Assembly: GCA_030549335.1 (NCBI GenBank) | Contig: CM060196.1 | Coordinates: 13,097,501 to 13,161,500, forward strand | Source: Pontederia crassipes | Lineage: Eukaryota; Streptophyta; Magnoliopsida; Commelinales; Pontederiaceae | Direction of reading: 5' to 3' | DNA length: 64,000 nt | In this document: one piece after another, positions 1 to 11,280 of the stretch | How the letters are laid out: the number at the start of each line of letters is the position of its first letter | Numbering within the stretch: position 1 is the stretch's first letter | Position numbers and translations under genes: made by a program | The notes under the pieces: generated by a model | The model's input: the letters and a program-made list of their open reading frames with translations, nothing else | Database searches by the model: none | Told to the model about the DNA's origin: nothing

Positions 1-19
1 ACTTAAAGGTATATGGAAT

Positions 20-760
20 AATTGAAAACTATACCTTTAGGTATCAGCATGGGGAAGTACAAGGTGAGCCACAATATGATTATTATGATGATGAAGAAGA
101 TGAAGATGAAAATGAGGAGGTCGAGAATGACGATGCAATGCAACATATAATTCGAGATTGATATCCTGCTTTTGATGTTGACAATATGAACACTGAGGGT
201 GATGGTCTATATAATGAGCAACCAAATGTGGAAGCAAAAAAAAATCTATAGACTTTTACAAAATTTTGGTGAACCATTGTCTCATAATTCAAGATGGTCT
301 AAGCTTTCTACTTTGGTGAAATTACTCCATGTTAAAAGCATCGGCTGTTGGAGTAATAAATCATTCACAATGCTTTTGAAGTTGTTAAAGGAAGAATTGT
401 TTCCTGATGGAACAAATCAAATTTGTCTGATTCATACTATGAAGTAAAGAAATAAATACAAGACCTTGGGCTTTCCTACAACAAAACTGATGCATGTATA
501 AGTGACTGCATGTTAATGAGTTTCTTGACTCGTAAAATTTGTGGAGCATCTAGATGGAGACAAAATAAACATAGTGGAGAAACACAATGCAAAAATGGTA
601 AACTTATGCCTTTAAGGACTTTGCATTATTTTCCATTGAAGCCTAATTATTTATGTCATCTTCATTATGAGATGGTATCATGATAAAAGGATTGATGATG
701 GATTAATGAGGCACCCTGACACCAAGACATCCAAAATTCAATTTTTTTTATTTATAATGT
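20..760 (+). pseudogene. TNP2-like CACTA transposase fragment
   Basis: The translation shows WYQHGE followed by an acidic stretch, as at the end of the plant transposase-associated domain. A piece then resembles the start of the TNP2 transposase domain: LLQNFGEPL, a serine/lysine-rich stretch, and WSNKSFTMLLKLLKEELFP near 340-400. After frameshifts, further matches follow: CISDCMLM near 500, MRWYHDKR near 670 and DGLMRHPD near 700. These motifs sit in the same order in plant En/Spm transposases, which cut and paste CACTA elements in the nucleus. Several stops and frameshifts break the reading, for example TGA near 160 and TAG near 249. The catalytic core downstream is missing. Confidence 0.75.
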
Positions 761-1520
761 ATCTTGCTCATACTTATTGGTCAGCCCATGCATGTTTTGT
801 TTTTTTAAAAAAATCTTCATCCATATGAAATTAGTGAGTAGATCAAATCTTCATCCATGTAACTGCTGCTAGTTTTGGCCTAGCCTTAACCAAAATGAGT
901 GAGTAGATCAAATTGACATTCAGGCTGTCTAATAATAAAATAAAAATGTTTGGAACCATGCTTGCTGCTTGCAAATGTATGGAGACCAAGTTCGCACACA
1001 TTCATTGGACTTGAATGAAGCATTCATATAAAACTCAAACTTTTGCTCATGATTGACCTTGATAATACTTGCCTCCATTTATTTATTTAAAATGCTGGCT
1101 CATGTGATTAAAATGTTTTTGTATGATGACATATGACCCAATGTGGGGAAACAGGACACAACAGGAATTACATTTATCATCATTTCCTTGTCAAAAGAAA
1201 GAAATTATTTTTTCCTATATTAACTGTAACTCCTAATCGACACATACTCTCAAAATAAGTAAAATTACAAGGGGATCATTATCTATGGTCATTGACTGAA
1301 AGTGACCAGTGATGAGCAAATTGTTAATAGTTAAGTTGCAAGACATATAGAATGATAACGATCATTTTCAATTTGAATTCTTATTTTTTCCCTACTAGAC
1401 AGTCACACACCATGTAGACAATGCAAATAAATTGAATAACATTTGTCCTCTAAACTCGTCTGTGATATTTGATGTGTTTTATGTACAAAACTTAGTAATT
1501 ATATGTGTTCATTTTTCTAG

Positions 1521-2502
1521 GCTAAATTTGAGAGTGATGATATGAATATACACCGCGATAACATCTTGGAGCATATGAAGGAATTATGGATTAAATGGAG
1601 AAGTAGCATGCACTTGAAGTATATAAAGGACAAGTCAATTCATCGAGCTCTTACTAATGCGCCTAAGGGAGTGGACAAAAGGGATTGGAAATAGTTGGTT
1701 AAAGAATTTTATAACAACAAAAGCTTTAAGGTCTTCTCACAAACTGAACTATACTATGTTAATAATATCTTTTGCTTAGATAATTTAATTGATCATGGTG
1801 ATCTAGACTATGAGTGAAAGAAACTCGAAAAATAGGTTCAAGCTGAGGATGTCACATCATACGGGCAACAAACCCATTAGAGATATCATATATAAAAAGG
1901 TAACATCATTAATTTCATTCTTTTGTCCATATTTTATAATGTCATATTTACTCATAAATTACAATGTTATTTATGACATGTTCATTTCAATTGAAGGGAG
2001 AAAGACGGTAATCCTCCAGATGTGACAACTATTTTTTATGAAACTCAAAAAAAGGATAACAAGCTTGTTGAACCTGAGGCGATTGAAAAATATGTGAGTT
2101 AATTGAGTATCCTATTTATCTTCTATTGTATGTGTAAGTTTTGAAGTCACACGAATAAAAAAAAGTTGACATTGTCTTTCAAATATGTAGGCTGAAATTC
2201 AAGAAGTAATGCAATCTGAATCTACACTCCCAATGATAGAGGTAGTAGAATGATGTTTTGGACCTCAAAGTCGAAGTCTTGTGGTCGGCTATGGAGGTGG
2301 AATTACTACAAAATTGTTGAAAGGTACCAATGTATCAAAGACTAAATTATTAGGCGAGCTTCGTGCACGCTGAGAAGAAAACAAATGCTTGAAAGAACGT
2401 TTAACATTAGTAGAAAGTCGATTAGAATAAGCAATGGAATATACTTTTAGTGATGAATCTAAAACCCAATCTAAAACCCAAGAATTTGAAGAACTTTTAT
2501 GA
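1521..2502 (+). pseudogene. Second CACTA-encoded protein, Transposase_24-like remnant
   Basis: Exon-like pieces read in order: a segment with LTNAPKGVDKRDWKXLV near 1650 (X is a stop), a segment with ERNSKNRFKLRMSHHTGNKP near 1815-1875, a segment with PPDVTTIFYETQ near 2015, and GPQSRSLVVGYGGG near 2262. The last piece ends in a coiled-coil-like run (LRAR..ENKCLKERLTLVESRLE). This pattern of a NRxKxxxxHxxGxK block, a YE block, a G-rich block and a C-terminal coiled coil is that of the plant transposase family PF03004, usually the partner of TNP2 in CACTA elements. Introns appear between the pieces. In-frame stops and frame changes show it is dead. The family assignment comes from remembered motif order, not from a search. 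Confidence 0.6.
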
Positions 2503-3190
2503 GGTACAAGTGTGATGATTCATTCCATTAATTAAAAGTTTCATAGTTCTTGTTTTATGTTCTTAATTAATTTATAGCAAACCAAAAGCATGTTAACCCA
2601 TATTCAATTATTAGTTATTTGTGTTTATATGATTTTTTATTCTATTTATATTTTCTATTGTAGGTATATTACCATTTTTTTGAAGTGTAACTACACTTGA
2701 TAGATGTAGCTTTATTTTTGAACCTACGTGAATCATTTCACTAGTGTCTTGCTTTTGAGTTGTACTATTGATATTTTTTTCTGATAATACTTTCTTTTTC
2801 TTATAGGGTTGAAAAACGACAAAGGATGATAATATACATGTGTCTTGTCCAAAAAATAACATATTATTCTTCAAACATATGAAGGAATGATATACATGTA
2901 ATCCTTGTTTCTTTTGTTTTTTTTTTTGGGCACTTGGGACAAAGACACATTTTGGATGATGAGCTTCAACTTTTGTAATTGAAATATGGATTTCAATGAA
3001 AGTTTGGATTGTTTATTTGTTGTTAAATACAAATGTGCCATGATAAATTTATGTTCTAAATTTCTATTGTAAAAATATATATTCAGCATTGTAAATGAAA
3101 ACAATGGTCGAAGATTTAACGGCCAGAATTCTTGTTGTTGTAAGCATACTACTTCAATTCCAAGACATTTGATGTTCGGATTTCTGGTCA

Positions 3191-3414
3191 CTATATGACA
3201 TTATCGACGAGGTAAAAGTTGGTCGTTAATACTTATTAATGATGAGTCTTCACCACGTCGTTAAAAATAGTGACCAGTCTAACTTGTCATTATTTCTAGG
3301 CATTAACGATGAGTGACGATCAGATATATCCCGTCTTTAAATATCTTTAACCACTAGATTTTCTCTTTCAATGATGAATTATCTAGCCGTTAAAGGCATT
3401 TTTTTCTTGTTGTG
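3191..3414 (+). repeat. CACTA 3' subterminal repeats and terminus
   Basis: Short related words recur in both orientations: tcgttaatacttattaatgatga, cgtcgttaaaaat, gtcattatt, cattaacgatgag, ccgttaaagg. They form the subterminal repeat zone typical of CACTA ends, where the transposase binds. The outer end TTTCTTGTTGTG at 3403-3414 is a degenerate inverted CACTACAAGAAA. The same end sequence appears at the left border of the second duplication copy (19164-19214). Confidence 0.6.
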
Positions 3415-5373
3415 CAACTTGTGCTGCTGCATGCTGCACACTTTGCTGTTGTTGTCACTTGCCGTGAGTCGCCATTACGCCCTTCCTCCTCCCTCCCTTC
3501 CTCTCTATGCTCAATCTTCTTTTCCTACTTTCTCTTTGCATTCCAAGTAAATATTCACCATGTATTCTGATAGTCAAAGAATTTGTGATTGAATTTCTTT
3601 AACGGATGTCTTTGTGTGATGATTAACTATATCTATAATAAAAATTGATATTATCAGGAAATGTATGTGCATAGTTACATGAGACTGATTGCTAGTGTAA
3701 TAACTTAGTGAAGCTAAACTATATGAATGCTACCTGTTTTTTTAGTTGATTGCTATTGTAAACAGGGTACACTTGTTGAGGGTATTAAAGAAGAAGTTGT
3801 GTTGTCTCCTGCTCATGCATTGTCCTTGATTGCAGCTCGAGACGGTAAATTATGGTCTCTCATCTCTGTTGATCCACATCTCCATTACTGCTATGCGTGA
3901 CAACTCTTATGCATATTATTATTAGAATGCATAGAACTCATTTTCCATATTTGATGACATGTATTATATTATATCTTCTTGTTGAACTACTTTGAATGTT
4001 GTAGTTATCCTTATTTATTCATCCTTATGATGGTAACTTTGATGCAAGGACAGCGCATAGGCAAGCAGGATCTAATCGCTTCAATCTACAAAGCAGCAGA
4101 AGTCATACGATTTTAACACGGGTAATCCAACTTTGAATAGCTGTGTGATGGCTATGTCATTGCAGAATTCTTTTTTTTTATAGAACATTTTACAATTTTT
4201 AGTACTAAATGTTAAGCCCTTAACAATTTCCCGTCATGCAAAGAGATCCTTTGGAGGAACTCAATTCTTTTACTCTAAATTCAGGAATGTTCCCTCAAAA
4301 GAAAAAAAAAAGTTAACACATTGCATTGAAGACTCGCTTTTAAAGTGAAATCAGGAATCCACGCTTTTAGAAAACAGAAATTTGAAGCTTATAGGATAGA
4401 AGTTGCAATGTTGATACCACATCAACAATATTCTTCTGTAAATTCAATAACTTCAAGGTTGAAATGGGGTTGATGATTAATGCAAATTTGATGAATCGAG
4501 ATCCCTCATGCCAACTTTACTATTCAAGTTTAGTAAAGGGAAAGACCACCATTGCATAGGTAGGAAACAATGATTCTCTTGCATGGAAAAAAGGGGAACA
4601 ATGAATCAGTGCAAAGCGTTTATCTTCCTAATTTTCATATTTCCGGTTGCAGCATTAGCCTCATTTCTTTAGTCTGATTGAACAGGATGTCTTAATGATG
4701 CTGTAGTTTCTTCCCCACAATTTTATGATGTTTGTTTAAAAGAAAAGGGATTTACTGTTGTTGGGTTATGGTCAGATCTTTCAACCATTGATTCAGAGGA
4801 GAAGGTTGGCATATGCAAAACATAAACATGTAATATCTGGATGTCTCAGGTATGCTCAGATGGCAACACTTGGACGGTTTATCAAAGGTGATGGAACACC
4901 AAATGAGGAAGCCATAAAAAGGTTAGTCTTACTCCCGAAATTTGCCTGTCTTATTAAATAGTACTTTTTCCTGAATAAAGGTTATATAACTAGTCAACCT
5001 CATTTTTGTAGTTTCTTATTTTTCTTGATCTTATAACATATTTTGCAGGTTGTTTAAAAGGTTGGACCTGGACTCTAATGGGTTCTTATCACGTGATGAA
5101 CTACGAGCACTTATCATAGGCATTCAAATTGACGAAATTGATTTGGACCATGATGATGCTGTTGACAAGATAATGGATGAATTTGATACATCACGAAATG
5201 CTTCAACTGAAGAAGGCAAGTTTGATGTTGGAATCTCAAAATGGATCATTGAGGCTCGGCATGCTGTTGGACACTCCGGTAACTACTCGAAAAGTTTATG
5301 CATGACTATCACAAGGTAAGTGGCTTTCAGTATTATGTGTTAAGTATGATCTCGACTACCATATTGGATGCAT
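3366..5373 (+). repeat. Duplication copy A, block 1
   Basis: This block aligns along its length with 19164-21044. Shared landmarks are the CACTA end, the intron word ATTGATATTATCAGGAAATG, the exon-like pieces, and exons 1 and 2 of the NCL fragment. Copy A has about 120 bp near 3430-3545 (a CT-rich run) that copy B lacks. The match stops abruptly at GGATGCAT (5373 and 21044). Copy A continues there into more NCL exons, while copy B runs into a CACTA-type end. Confidence 0.85.
3766..4121 (+). pseudogene. Two exon-like segments of unidentified origin (copy A)
   Basis: After an intron-like AG at 3765 the frame reads GTLVEGIKEEVVLSPAHALS and continues to GKLW near 3855. A second piece after AG at 4048 reads QRIGKQDLIASIYKAAEV and ends at a GT donor at 4122. 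The second piece carries a TAA where copy B has TCA (Ser), so copy A is broken here. I do not recognise the protein. These pieces do not look like the membrane half of NCL that should precede the NCL exons downstream. They may be exons of another gene brought next to the NCL fragment. Conservation in both copies is explained by the duplication alone. Confidence 0.35.
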
Positions 5374-6561
5374 AACATATTCTCTTAAATGATCCAGAAA
5401 ACAAAAGATGAACATGATATGCTAATTGATAAGGGCGATGAGGTTATAGAAAGTGTCGACAATCCCACTTGGACCTCCTTCAAAGCAGTTCTGCTTTTGC
5501 TTCTTGGAACTATTATTGCAGCAGCTTTTGCCAACCCTCTCGCAGACGCTGTTGATAATTTCTCAGTTGCTACAAAGATTCCTTCCTTTTTCATATCTTT
5601 TATTGCAATGCCACTGGCGACTTCCAGTGAAGCTGTCTCATCCCTTATGTTTTTTGCCAGTCGAAAGAAGAAAAGAACTTCATCTCTAACTCTCTCAGGT
5701 TTGCTTAGTACTTTTTTTTATAATACACATTTTTAATACTCTTTTTTCAATTAAAAATTGCCGTTAGAACATTTGTCATGTGTGTCATGTGATCACTTTT
5801 CTGTTCGCATCAAATAACCTCACGGTGGTACGTAATTTTAGTTATATTTTTAATGTCTAACAAATAGGTTTTGATGGTCTTCAATAAGGAAAAGTAGCAT
5901 GCCTTGACCATCACCACACAAGTACCTTGAGTTGTTTTTAGGTGACAATCAGTTGCACATTCCTTCTAGAAATATATGGCTATTAGTTTATTGTTTTCCT
6001 TTAGGTCATTTCATTAGAATACTGGTTAAAGTACGTATTTTCTCTGGGTTTCGCCTGTACATGCATTTCTTTATTCCGTATATTGCCACTTGGATATGGG
6101 TTGACAGAAACAGGATGTGTTAGCTTTTGGTTCATGAACGACCTGATTTCTGTCATTATAGGATATTTACCATTTAATATTTTAGCTTAGTATATTTCCG
6201 GATTTCCATGCACGTTAAACATATACTTCGGAGATGCTATTATGTTCTGTTCATCCATGTACCTGTTAGAGATTATTTTCTGATCTTCCCATCCCATCCT
6301 CACTTCTGCAGATATATGGTTCGGTGACGATGAGTAACACCCTCTGTTTGGCAGTCTTTTTATCTCTTCGTTTACCTGAGACACTTAACGCGGGATTTCT
6401 CGGCCGAGGTTCTGGTTATTTTCATTGTGTGCGTGGCAATGGGCATCTTCACCAGCTTCCGAACAACTTTTCTACTATGGACTTGCTTTTACGCCTACCT
6501 GCTGTACCCGTTCTCTCTGATTCTTGTCTATCTTCTTGATTTTGTCCTTGGATGGTCATAG
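4750..6561 (+). pseudogene. NCL: NCL-like EF-hand Na+/Ca2+ exchanger, 5'-truncated copy A
   Basis: Four exons are visible: about 4750-4921, 5049-5315, 5398-5698 and 6312-6561. Exon 1 encodes the linker (QRRRLAYAKHKHVISG). Exon 2 encodes an EF-hand whose loop DLDSNGFLSRDE is canonical, plus a second, degenerate loop (DTSRNASTEEGK, Lys at position 12). Exons 3 and 4 encode the second exchanger half with membrane segments (LLLLLGTIIAAAFANPL; FFISFIAMPLATSSEAVSS), ending in VLGWS and TAG. Family members are membrane cation/Ca2+ exchangers with two exchanger halves around EF-hands; the first half is absent here. Lesions are a lost A near 5290 that shifts the frame (copy B reads KKFMHDYH), exon 3 to 4 phases that do not join, and an extra base near 6368 in exon 4. 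It is a pseudogene with a well-preserved C-terminus. Confidence 0.85.
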
Positions 6562-7378
6562 GCTTCAAAGCAGAATCATTCTAAAACTTTTCCCTCTGTG
6601 CTTTACTATCAAGATGGCTACGTAGTTCTCTTTGGTGTTGTCTTTGAAGTCCCGTGTTATCTTTTGCTCCAGTGCCTTTTGTAGTTGTAATTTAACTATG
6701 CTTATGAACCAGATTTAAGTTCTTCAACTTAGAGCGATTTCCAAGTTTTGATGACCTGTGGTGCAGACATATGATACTGATTATAACGGATCATATATGT
6801 AAGTGTACACTTTTTCGATGAAGTAATATAGTTATTGGACTAATTCCAGGACTAAAGATTGCATACAAACTGAATAAAAATAAAATTCCAGGAGTAAAAA
6901 AAATTTCCGTATTTATCCAAACTCTTGAATTTTAAATCCGACAAATAAAATTAATTTTGGAAGTATGAATAACAAATCACTCAAATATTTTTTAATATAT
7001 ATATATATATTAGACAAAATACCGTGGTTAGTACACTATTGATCTTTGATAAGCAATTCTTTATCAAATGATTATAATTTATAAACGCACGCTAATATAT
7101 ATATTTTATTAAATTTTCATTAAACATTTAGCATATTAATAATAACAAAATATGAAATTACAACACATACGAAGTCAAACGAACAGAAAAACGAAATAAA
7201 TGCCATCTGATCTCAAATTGTGCATGTATCTTATTTTTCCTTTTTTTTTTTTGCAATATATTTAGTATCCCCAATCCAATTTATCATGAACGATTGCCTT
7301 TTTTGAGAAAGTGGTGTAGGAGTGCCAAAGGAGATGAGTCCCCACACCAATGTTTGATATTGTATTCAAAGTTTATCC
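6562..7378. other. NCL 3' flank and AT-rich intergenic DNA
   Basis: The first about 200 bp are probably the old NCL 3' untranslated region. The rest is AT-rich, with a TA run near 6988-7008 and a T-run near 7235. I see no gene and no clear element ends. Confidence 0.4.
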
Positions 7379-7640
7379 TGTTAGTAGTGTTAGTTATCGC
7401 TTAGCTAGGTGACAGATTAGTTTTGTTTAGATAAAGATATCATTTGTTTTATCTTTTATTAGTTATCTGATTTTGTTGACTCTTTGTGATGAAGACTTTA
7501 AATAGTGATGGATGAATAATAAGAGTTAGCTTTTCTTGGTTATACTTCATGTTCTCGTGCATTGTGTTGATTTCTTGATGGAGCTACGAACCATCAGAAT
7601 TCCTTCGTGATGATCCGCTTCGATCTTGTTCGCTACGTCA
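7379..7640 (+). repeat. 5' LTR of the gypsy relic
   Basis: It begins TGTTAGTAGTGTTAG and ends CGCTACGTCA, with TG and CA at the ends. A TATA-like TTTAAATAG sits near 7497. The last 80 bp recur imperfectly at 9174-9267. The start is inferred from the TG and typical LTR form. Confidence 0.5.
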
Positions 7641-7642
7641 AG

Positions 7643-7654
7643 TGGTATCTGAAC
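7643..7654 (+). other. Primer-binding site, initiator tRNA-Met type
   Basis: TGGTATCTGAAC lies two bases after the LTR end and matches the plant initiator-Met site TGGTATCAGAGC at 10 of 12 positions. It is the point where minus-strand DNA synthesis would be primed. Confidence 0.6.
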
Positions 7655-7676
7655 TGCCCTGTCCCAGTGATTAAAT

Positions 7677-9085
7677 ATGACAGATCCTCCAACCGGTGCA
7701 GAATTTGTAGTGCTACGAACAGAGGTAGATGAACTTAGGCGTTCCATCCAACAACTCACAACAGTCATGCAACAATTCGGTGTTCGGAATGAAGCAGATC
7801 GACGAAGGAGGGGACAACAGTACCAGCCTCCGCCAATTGATGAATTCAGCTATGAAGATGAAGTGAGCAATGTTGGACGGCACAACTATCAGACTGAAAG
7901 TGGATTCAAGATGATGATGAATCTCTCGGCTTTCAGCAGCGAATTATCGATTGAAGAATTTTTGGATTGGCTTGCTGAGATTTTAGAACATAAATAGATT
8001 AAACTGGTGGGGTATCGCTTGAAACGAGCCACATCTGCGTGGTGGGAGCGGCTGCGAGCAAGGTGACGACACTAAGAATGGCCAGCAATTCAATCATGGG
8101 TGCAGATGAAACAACTACTACGTGATAGATTTCTTCCTCCTAACTATGAACAGGTCTTGTACCAACAATGGCAGGACTGTCAGCAAGGAAGTCGCTCTGT
8201 GTACGTGTACACCACAGACTTCTACCGACTATCATCGCGTGTCAATTTGATTGACTCAGAAAATCAACAGATTGCTAGATTCCTATGGGATTTGCGAATA
8301 GAAATACGTGACCGCATGAAAATATAGCCACCCCAAACATTGGCAGATGCAGTGTCTCTAGCAGAAAGGCAACTCGAAAGGAACAATCGAGCACGTTTCA
8401 GGCAACTGATTTTGGAAGATGTGTCCCTGCATGCACAACAATAAAAGCTAGTCTAACTGAAACAGAAGATTACAATGCCAAGGTACAGCCATTTCCTAAC
8501 AAATCTATAGCACTTGGCTCGTCGAAAAGTAGTCCTTACGGGTGTTCCCCACCACTAATATGTTACCACTGTCGACAACCTGGACATCGGTCCAATGAGT
8601 GTCCGCAACGGCCGACAAGCTGAAGGTGAAGAGCCACTTGAAGGTGTTAAACATAAAATATATGACACTCCTGAAGAAGAGACAATTGACTATGCTGATA
8701 CGGAAGGGGAGCATGTCTCACATGTGTTGCAGAAGATTTTACTAGCACCTAAGAAGGAAGAAAGAACGCAATGCAATAACATCTTCAAGATGCGGGGTAC
8801 TGTTAAGAGGAAGCTTTGCGGCATCATAATCGACAGCAGGAGCTCAAAAACATCATATCAAGTATCTGGTTAAATGGTTGCAACTGACAATCAAGCAACA
8901 CCCTTCACCATATCGCGTGGGATGGATCAAGATTGGTACAGAGTTACATGTTACATGTTACTTCTACTTGTTGTGTACCATTCTCCATTGGGCAACGATA
9001 TAACGATGACGTTACTTGTGATGTTCTCGACATGGACACATGCCACCTAATTTTGGGAAGGCCGTGGCAATATGATGTGTAGGTC
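7677..9085 (+). pseudogene. Gypsy gag and partial protease
   Basis: The ATG at 7677 opens a frame with a coiled-coil-like N-terminus (LRTEVDELRRSIQQLTTVMQ). A Retrotrans_gag domain follows, with W-rich and FLPPNYEQVLYQQW-like motifs near 8130-8175. A CCHC zinc knuckle (CYHCRQPGHRSNEC) lies at about 8551-8595. The protease start reads CGIIIDSRSS near 8818, where the catalytic motif is usually D-S-G-S; Gly is Arg here. A block near 9045 reads LGRPWQ in a shifted frame. Gag would coat the genome and protease would cut the polyprotein. Stops at 7996, 8326 and elsewhere, together with frameshifts, make it inactive. The form resembles plant chromoviruses, but the clade is not certain. Confidence 0.7.
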
Positions 9086-9173
9086 ACCCATTGGGGTCAT
9101 GACAACGTGTACACCTTCCGCTTGATTTGATGCCATTAGAGGAATCTTGCCCAATGGGTGTCAGAGCAATTCT

Positions 9174-9267
9174 GTGTTGATTTCTTTTATAGAGCTTCCT
9201 AAAAGCTAGTGGTGCTATGGACCTTCAGGATTCCTTGGTGAAGACTCGCTTCGATCCTATTCGCTGC
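9174..9267 (+). repeat. 3' LTR fragment of the gypsy relic
   Basis: GTGTTGATTTCTT near 9176 and GCTTCGATCC near 9248, followed by ATTCGCTGCA, correspond to the 3' end of the LTR at 7567-7640. The rest of this LTR is missing. Confidence 0.55.
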
Positions 9268-9959
9268 AGAAAGAAAAAGAAAGGTGACATGGCATGTGCA
9301 ACAAGTGACAAAATTTATTAACAAAACTTATGTCCGATATAAAAATTTCATTAAAAAATATCAACTTTATATTAATTTATGTCAATGTTATTAAAAATTA
9401 GATCGGACCAACTCAATCGCGAATCGAAATTGATCTATTTGAATGTCAACATTGTATTTAGTATTAAATCGGACAAAATTCGATCGAACTTAAAATCGGT
9501 GCGGTTCAAGTTTGAATTTGAAAAAAATAATAATAAAATAGAAAATGTAAAATAGAAAAAAATATTAAAAGGGAAAGTTGAAGAGGATGAAAAGAATGAG
9601 AGGTAAAAAATTAAATAGAAATATAAATAAAAATGGTAAGTTTTAAAATCTGAACAATATTGAAAAGAAAATGATTAAAGGGCATACAAAAGGAAAATGT
9701 TAAACAAAATAAGAATAAATTAAAGTAATTTAAGATAAAATATATTAACCTAACTGATTATTTTAAAAAATCAATTATAACCTATTAATATTTATATGTT
9801 GACATTTTTTAATTATCATTTTTAAAATTTTAAATAAATAAATAATATTATATTATTAATACAATAATTATATATTATATATAATTAATATATATTATAT
9901 TATAGTTTAAGATAATCTTATCTTAATTGATCGGACTCATCCAATCGTAGATGGATGAT
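9268..9959. repeat. AT-rich, possible hAT-type non-autonomous relic
   Basis: The stretch opens with TTATTAAAAATTAGATCGGAC near 9389 and closes with GATCGGACTCATCCAATCG near 9931, around a very AT-rich core. The same style (GTTTTAAAAATC plus a CGGTTC/GATCGG word, AT core, CGG words) occurs at 25861-25945 and 27978-28908. No TSD or clean terminal repeat could be fixed. There is no gene. Confidence 0.3.
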
Positions 9960-11280
9960 GCGTTATTAGAAAGTGCACAAGTCGTATCAAGTAATAAAGT
10001 AGAGAGTAGAGTGTCGAACTCACGAGGAACTAGTTAAATCTAATCTATCTTAATAATCTACTAAGAAGAGAATGATGTTGTGATATAAAAATAGAAATTA
10101 AAGATGCAGAAAATTAAATAACAGAAAATAAAATAAATTGATGTTGATCATGATTAAAGATAATGATTAACTACTTGAATCATGATGATGATTGAATTAT
10201 AATGATGATGAATAGATTCAGTTCTTGAGACGGATTAGGATTTCTTAAATTATTGACCTCTACACTGAGTAAATCAAACTATCTTAACTCTCGCAAAACT
10301 TAAGACCACAAATGATGAGTTAATATTCACTTAAGAAGGATACTAAGATGCATTAATTTATAATTCCTAAACTAACAATTATCCTCGCTAGATAAAAACT
10401 GATAGACCACACAAAATTTAACACAAACAATGAGTTACTAGTTTCGTATTATGATTGTTTCAACTTTAAGTTAAGAATCGATTCATTGAAAATTATTAAA
10501 TCCTAAAACTAACCACCCCAGATCTGATTTATAGTCTTAGTAATATAATAATCTTAGTAAAAAGCATTAAGCACAACAATCATGATCAAAAGAATCTGAA
10601 ATAACTATATTAATCCAATCTAACAACTGAGTTCATGCAGTTTTTCCGTAAAGAATAAAAATCTTTATTATAGAAAAGATATAAAAAATAAAACCTGAGT
10701 AAAGAGCATCCAAACAATGAACAAAATTCTTCGTCTTCGATGATTTCTGGATCGCTGCAGAGTACACGCGCTGAATTGCTCCGCAGTTTCTCCCGAACAA
10801 ACACCGAAAAATTCTGAAATTCACCTCTGCAATGTAGCACAGCTCCCAAGTCTTAAACATACGTTTTTCTATCTCCTAGAATTTCTATTTGTAGCCTCCA
10901 GGGTCCAAAGGGTTTTGATAGAATTTCGATTTGATTCGAAGTCCTTTTATGTTAAAACAAATAAATTCGAAATAGACTTTGATATGTCTTTAAACTATCT
11001 AAAACTCGTTCAAATTTGAGTAAATATGTTTTCTAATTATCCCTGAGGATAAAATTTGGGTTCGATCTGCACTTGAAATCCCCAATAAAAGTCGAAGAAA
11101 TCTCAAAAATAGCCTTTATAACGATCCATAACATAGATTTAACGACTCTTATAGTATCCAAATCATATTCTAACTCAAAATTGAACATTTTAATGGGCCG
11201 TAATAGATTGTTCATGCCCCTATGTTATGATCCTTACGGTCATAACGACCCGTTATATTCGATTCATCATTGATAGCCTT
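9960..11280 (-). repeat. LTR-like sequence, probably on the minus strand
   Basis: On the minus strand the right part carries a GGACCCTGGAGGCTACAAATAG word near 10890, like a promoter-proximal LTR segment. The left end reads ACTTGATACGACTTGTGCAC, as near the 3' end of several plant gypsy LTRs. There is no partner LTR, PBS or coding domain in reach, so it would be a solo LTR or fragment. The short open frames here are not convincing. The assignment rests on style only. Confidence 0.3.

Larger units (their letters stand above)
1..3414 (+). mobile_element. CACTA (En/Spm) DNA transposon relic, 5' end outside the window
   Basis: This stretch reads as one decayed CACTA element on the plus strand. 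A TNP2-type transposase fragment (about 20-760) comes first, then a second CACTA protein (about 1521-2502), then a 3' subterminal region and a degenerate terminus at 3402-3414 (TTTCTTGTTGTG, compared with the usual TTTCTTGTAGTG). The order matches the usual two-gene layout of the family. The stretches 761-1520 and 2503-3190 are AT-rich and show no further coding similarity that I can recognise. The 5' terminus must lie to the left of the window. All reading frames are broken, so the element cannot be autonomous. Confidence 0.75.
7379..9267 (+). mobile_element. Ty3/gypsy retrotransposon deletion relic
   Basis: A short 5' LTR is followed by a primer-binding site, gag with a zinc knuckle and the start of protease. 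After that comes a fragment of the second LTR. Reverse transcriptase, RNase H and integrase are missing, so most of pol was deleted. The match between 7561-7640 and 9174-9267 defines the LTR ends. The element lies only in copy A, between the two duplicated blocks. Confidence 0.7.
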
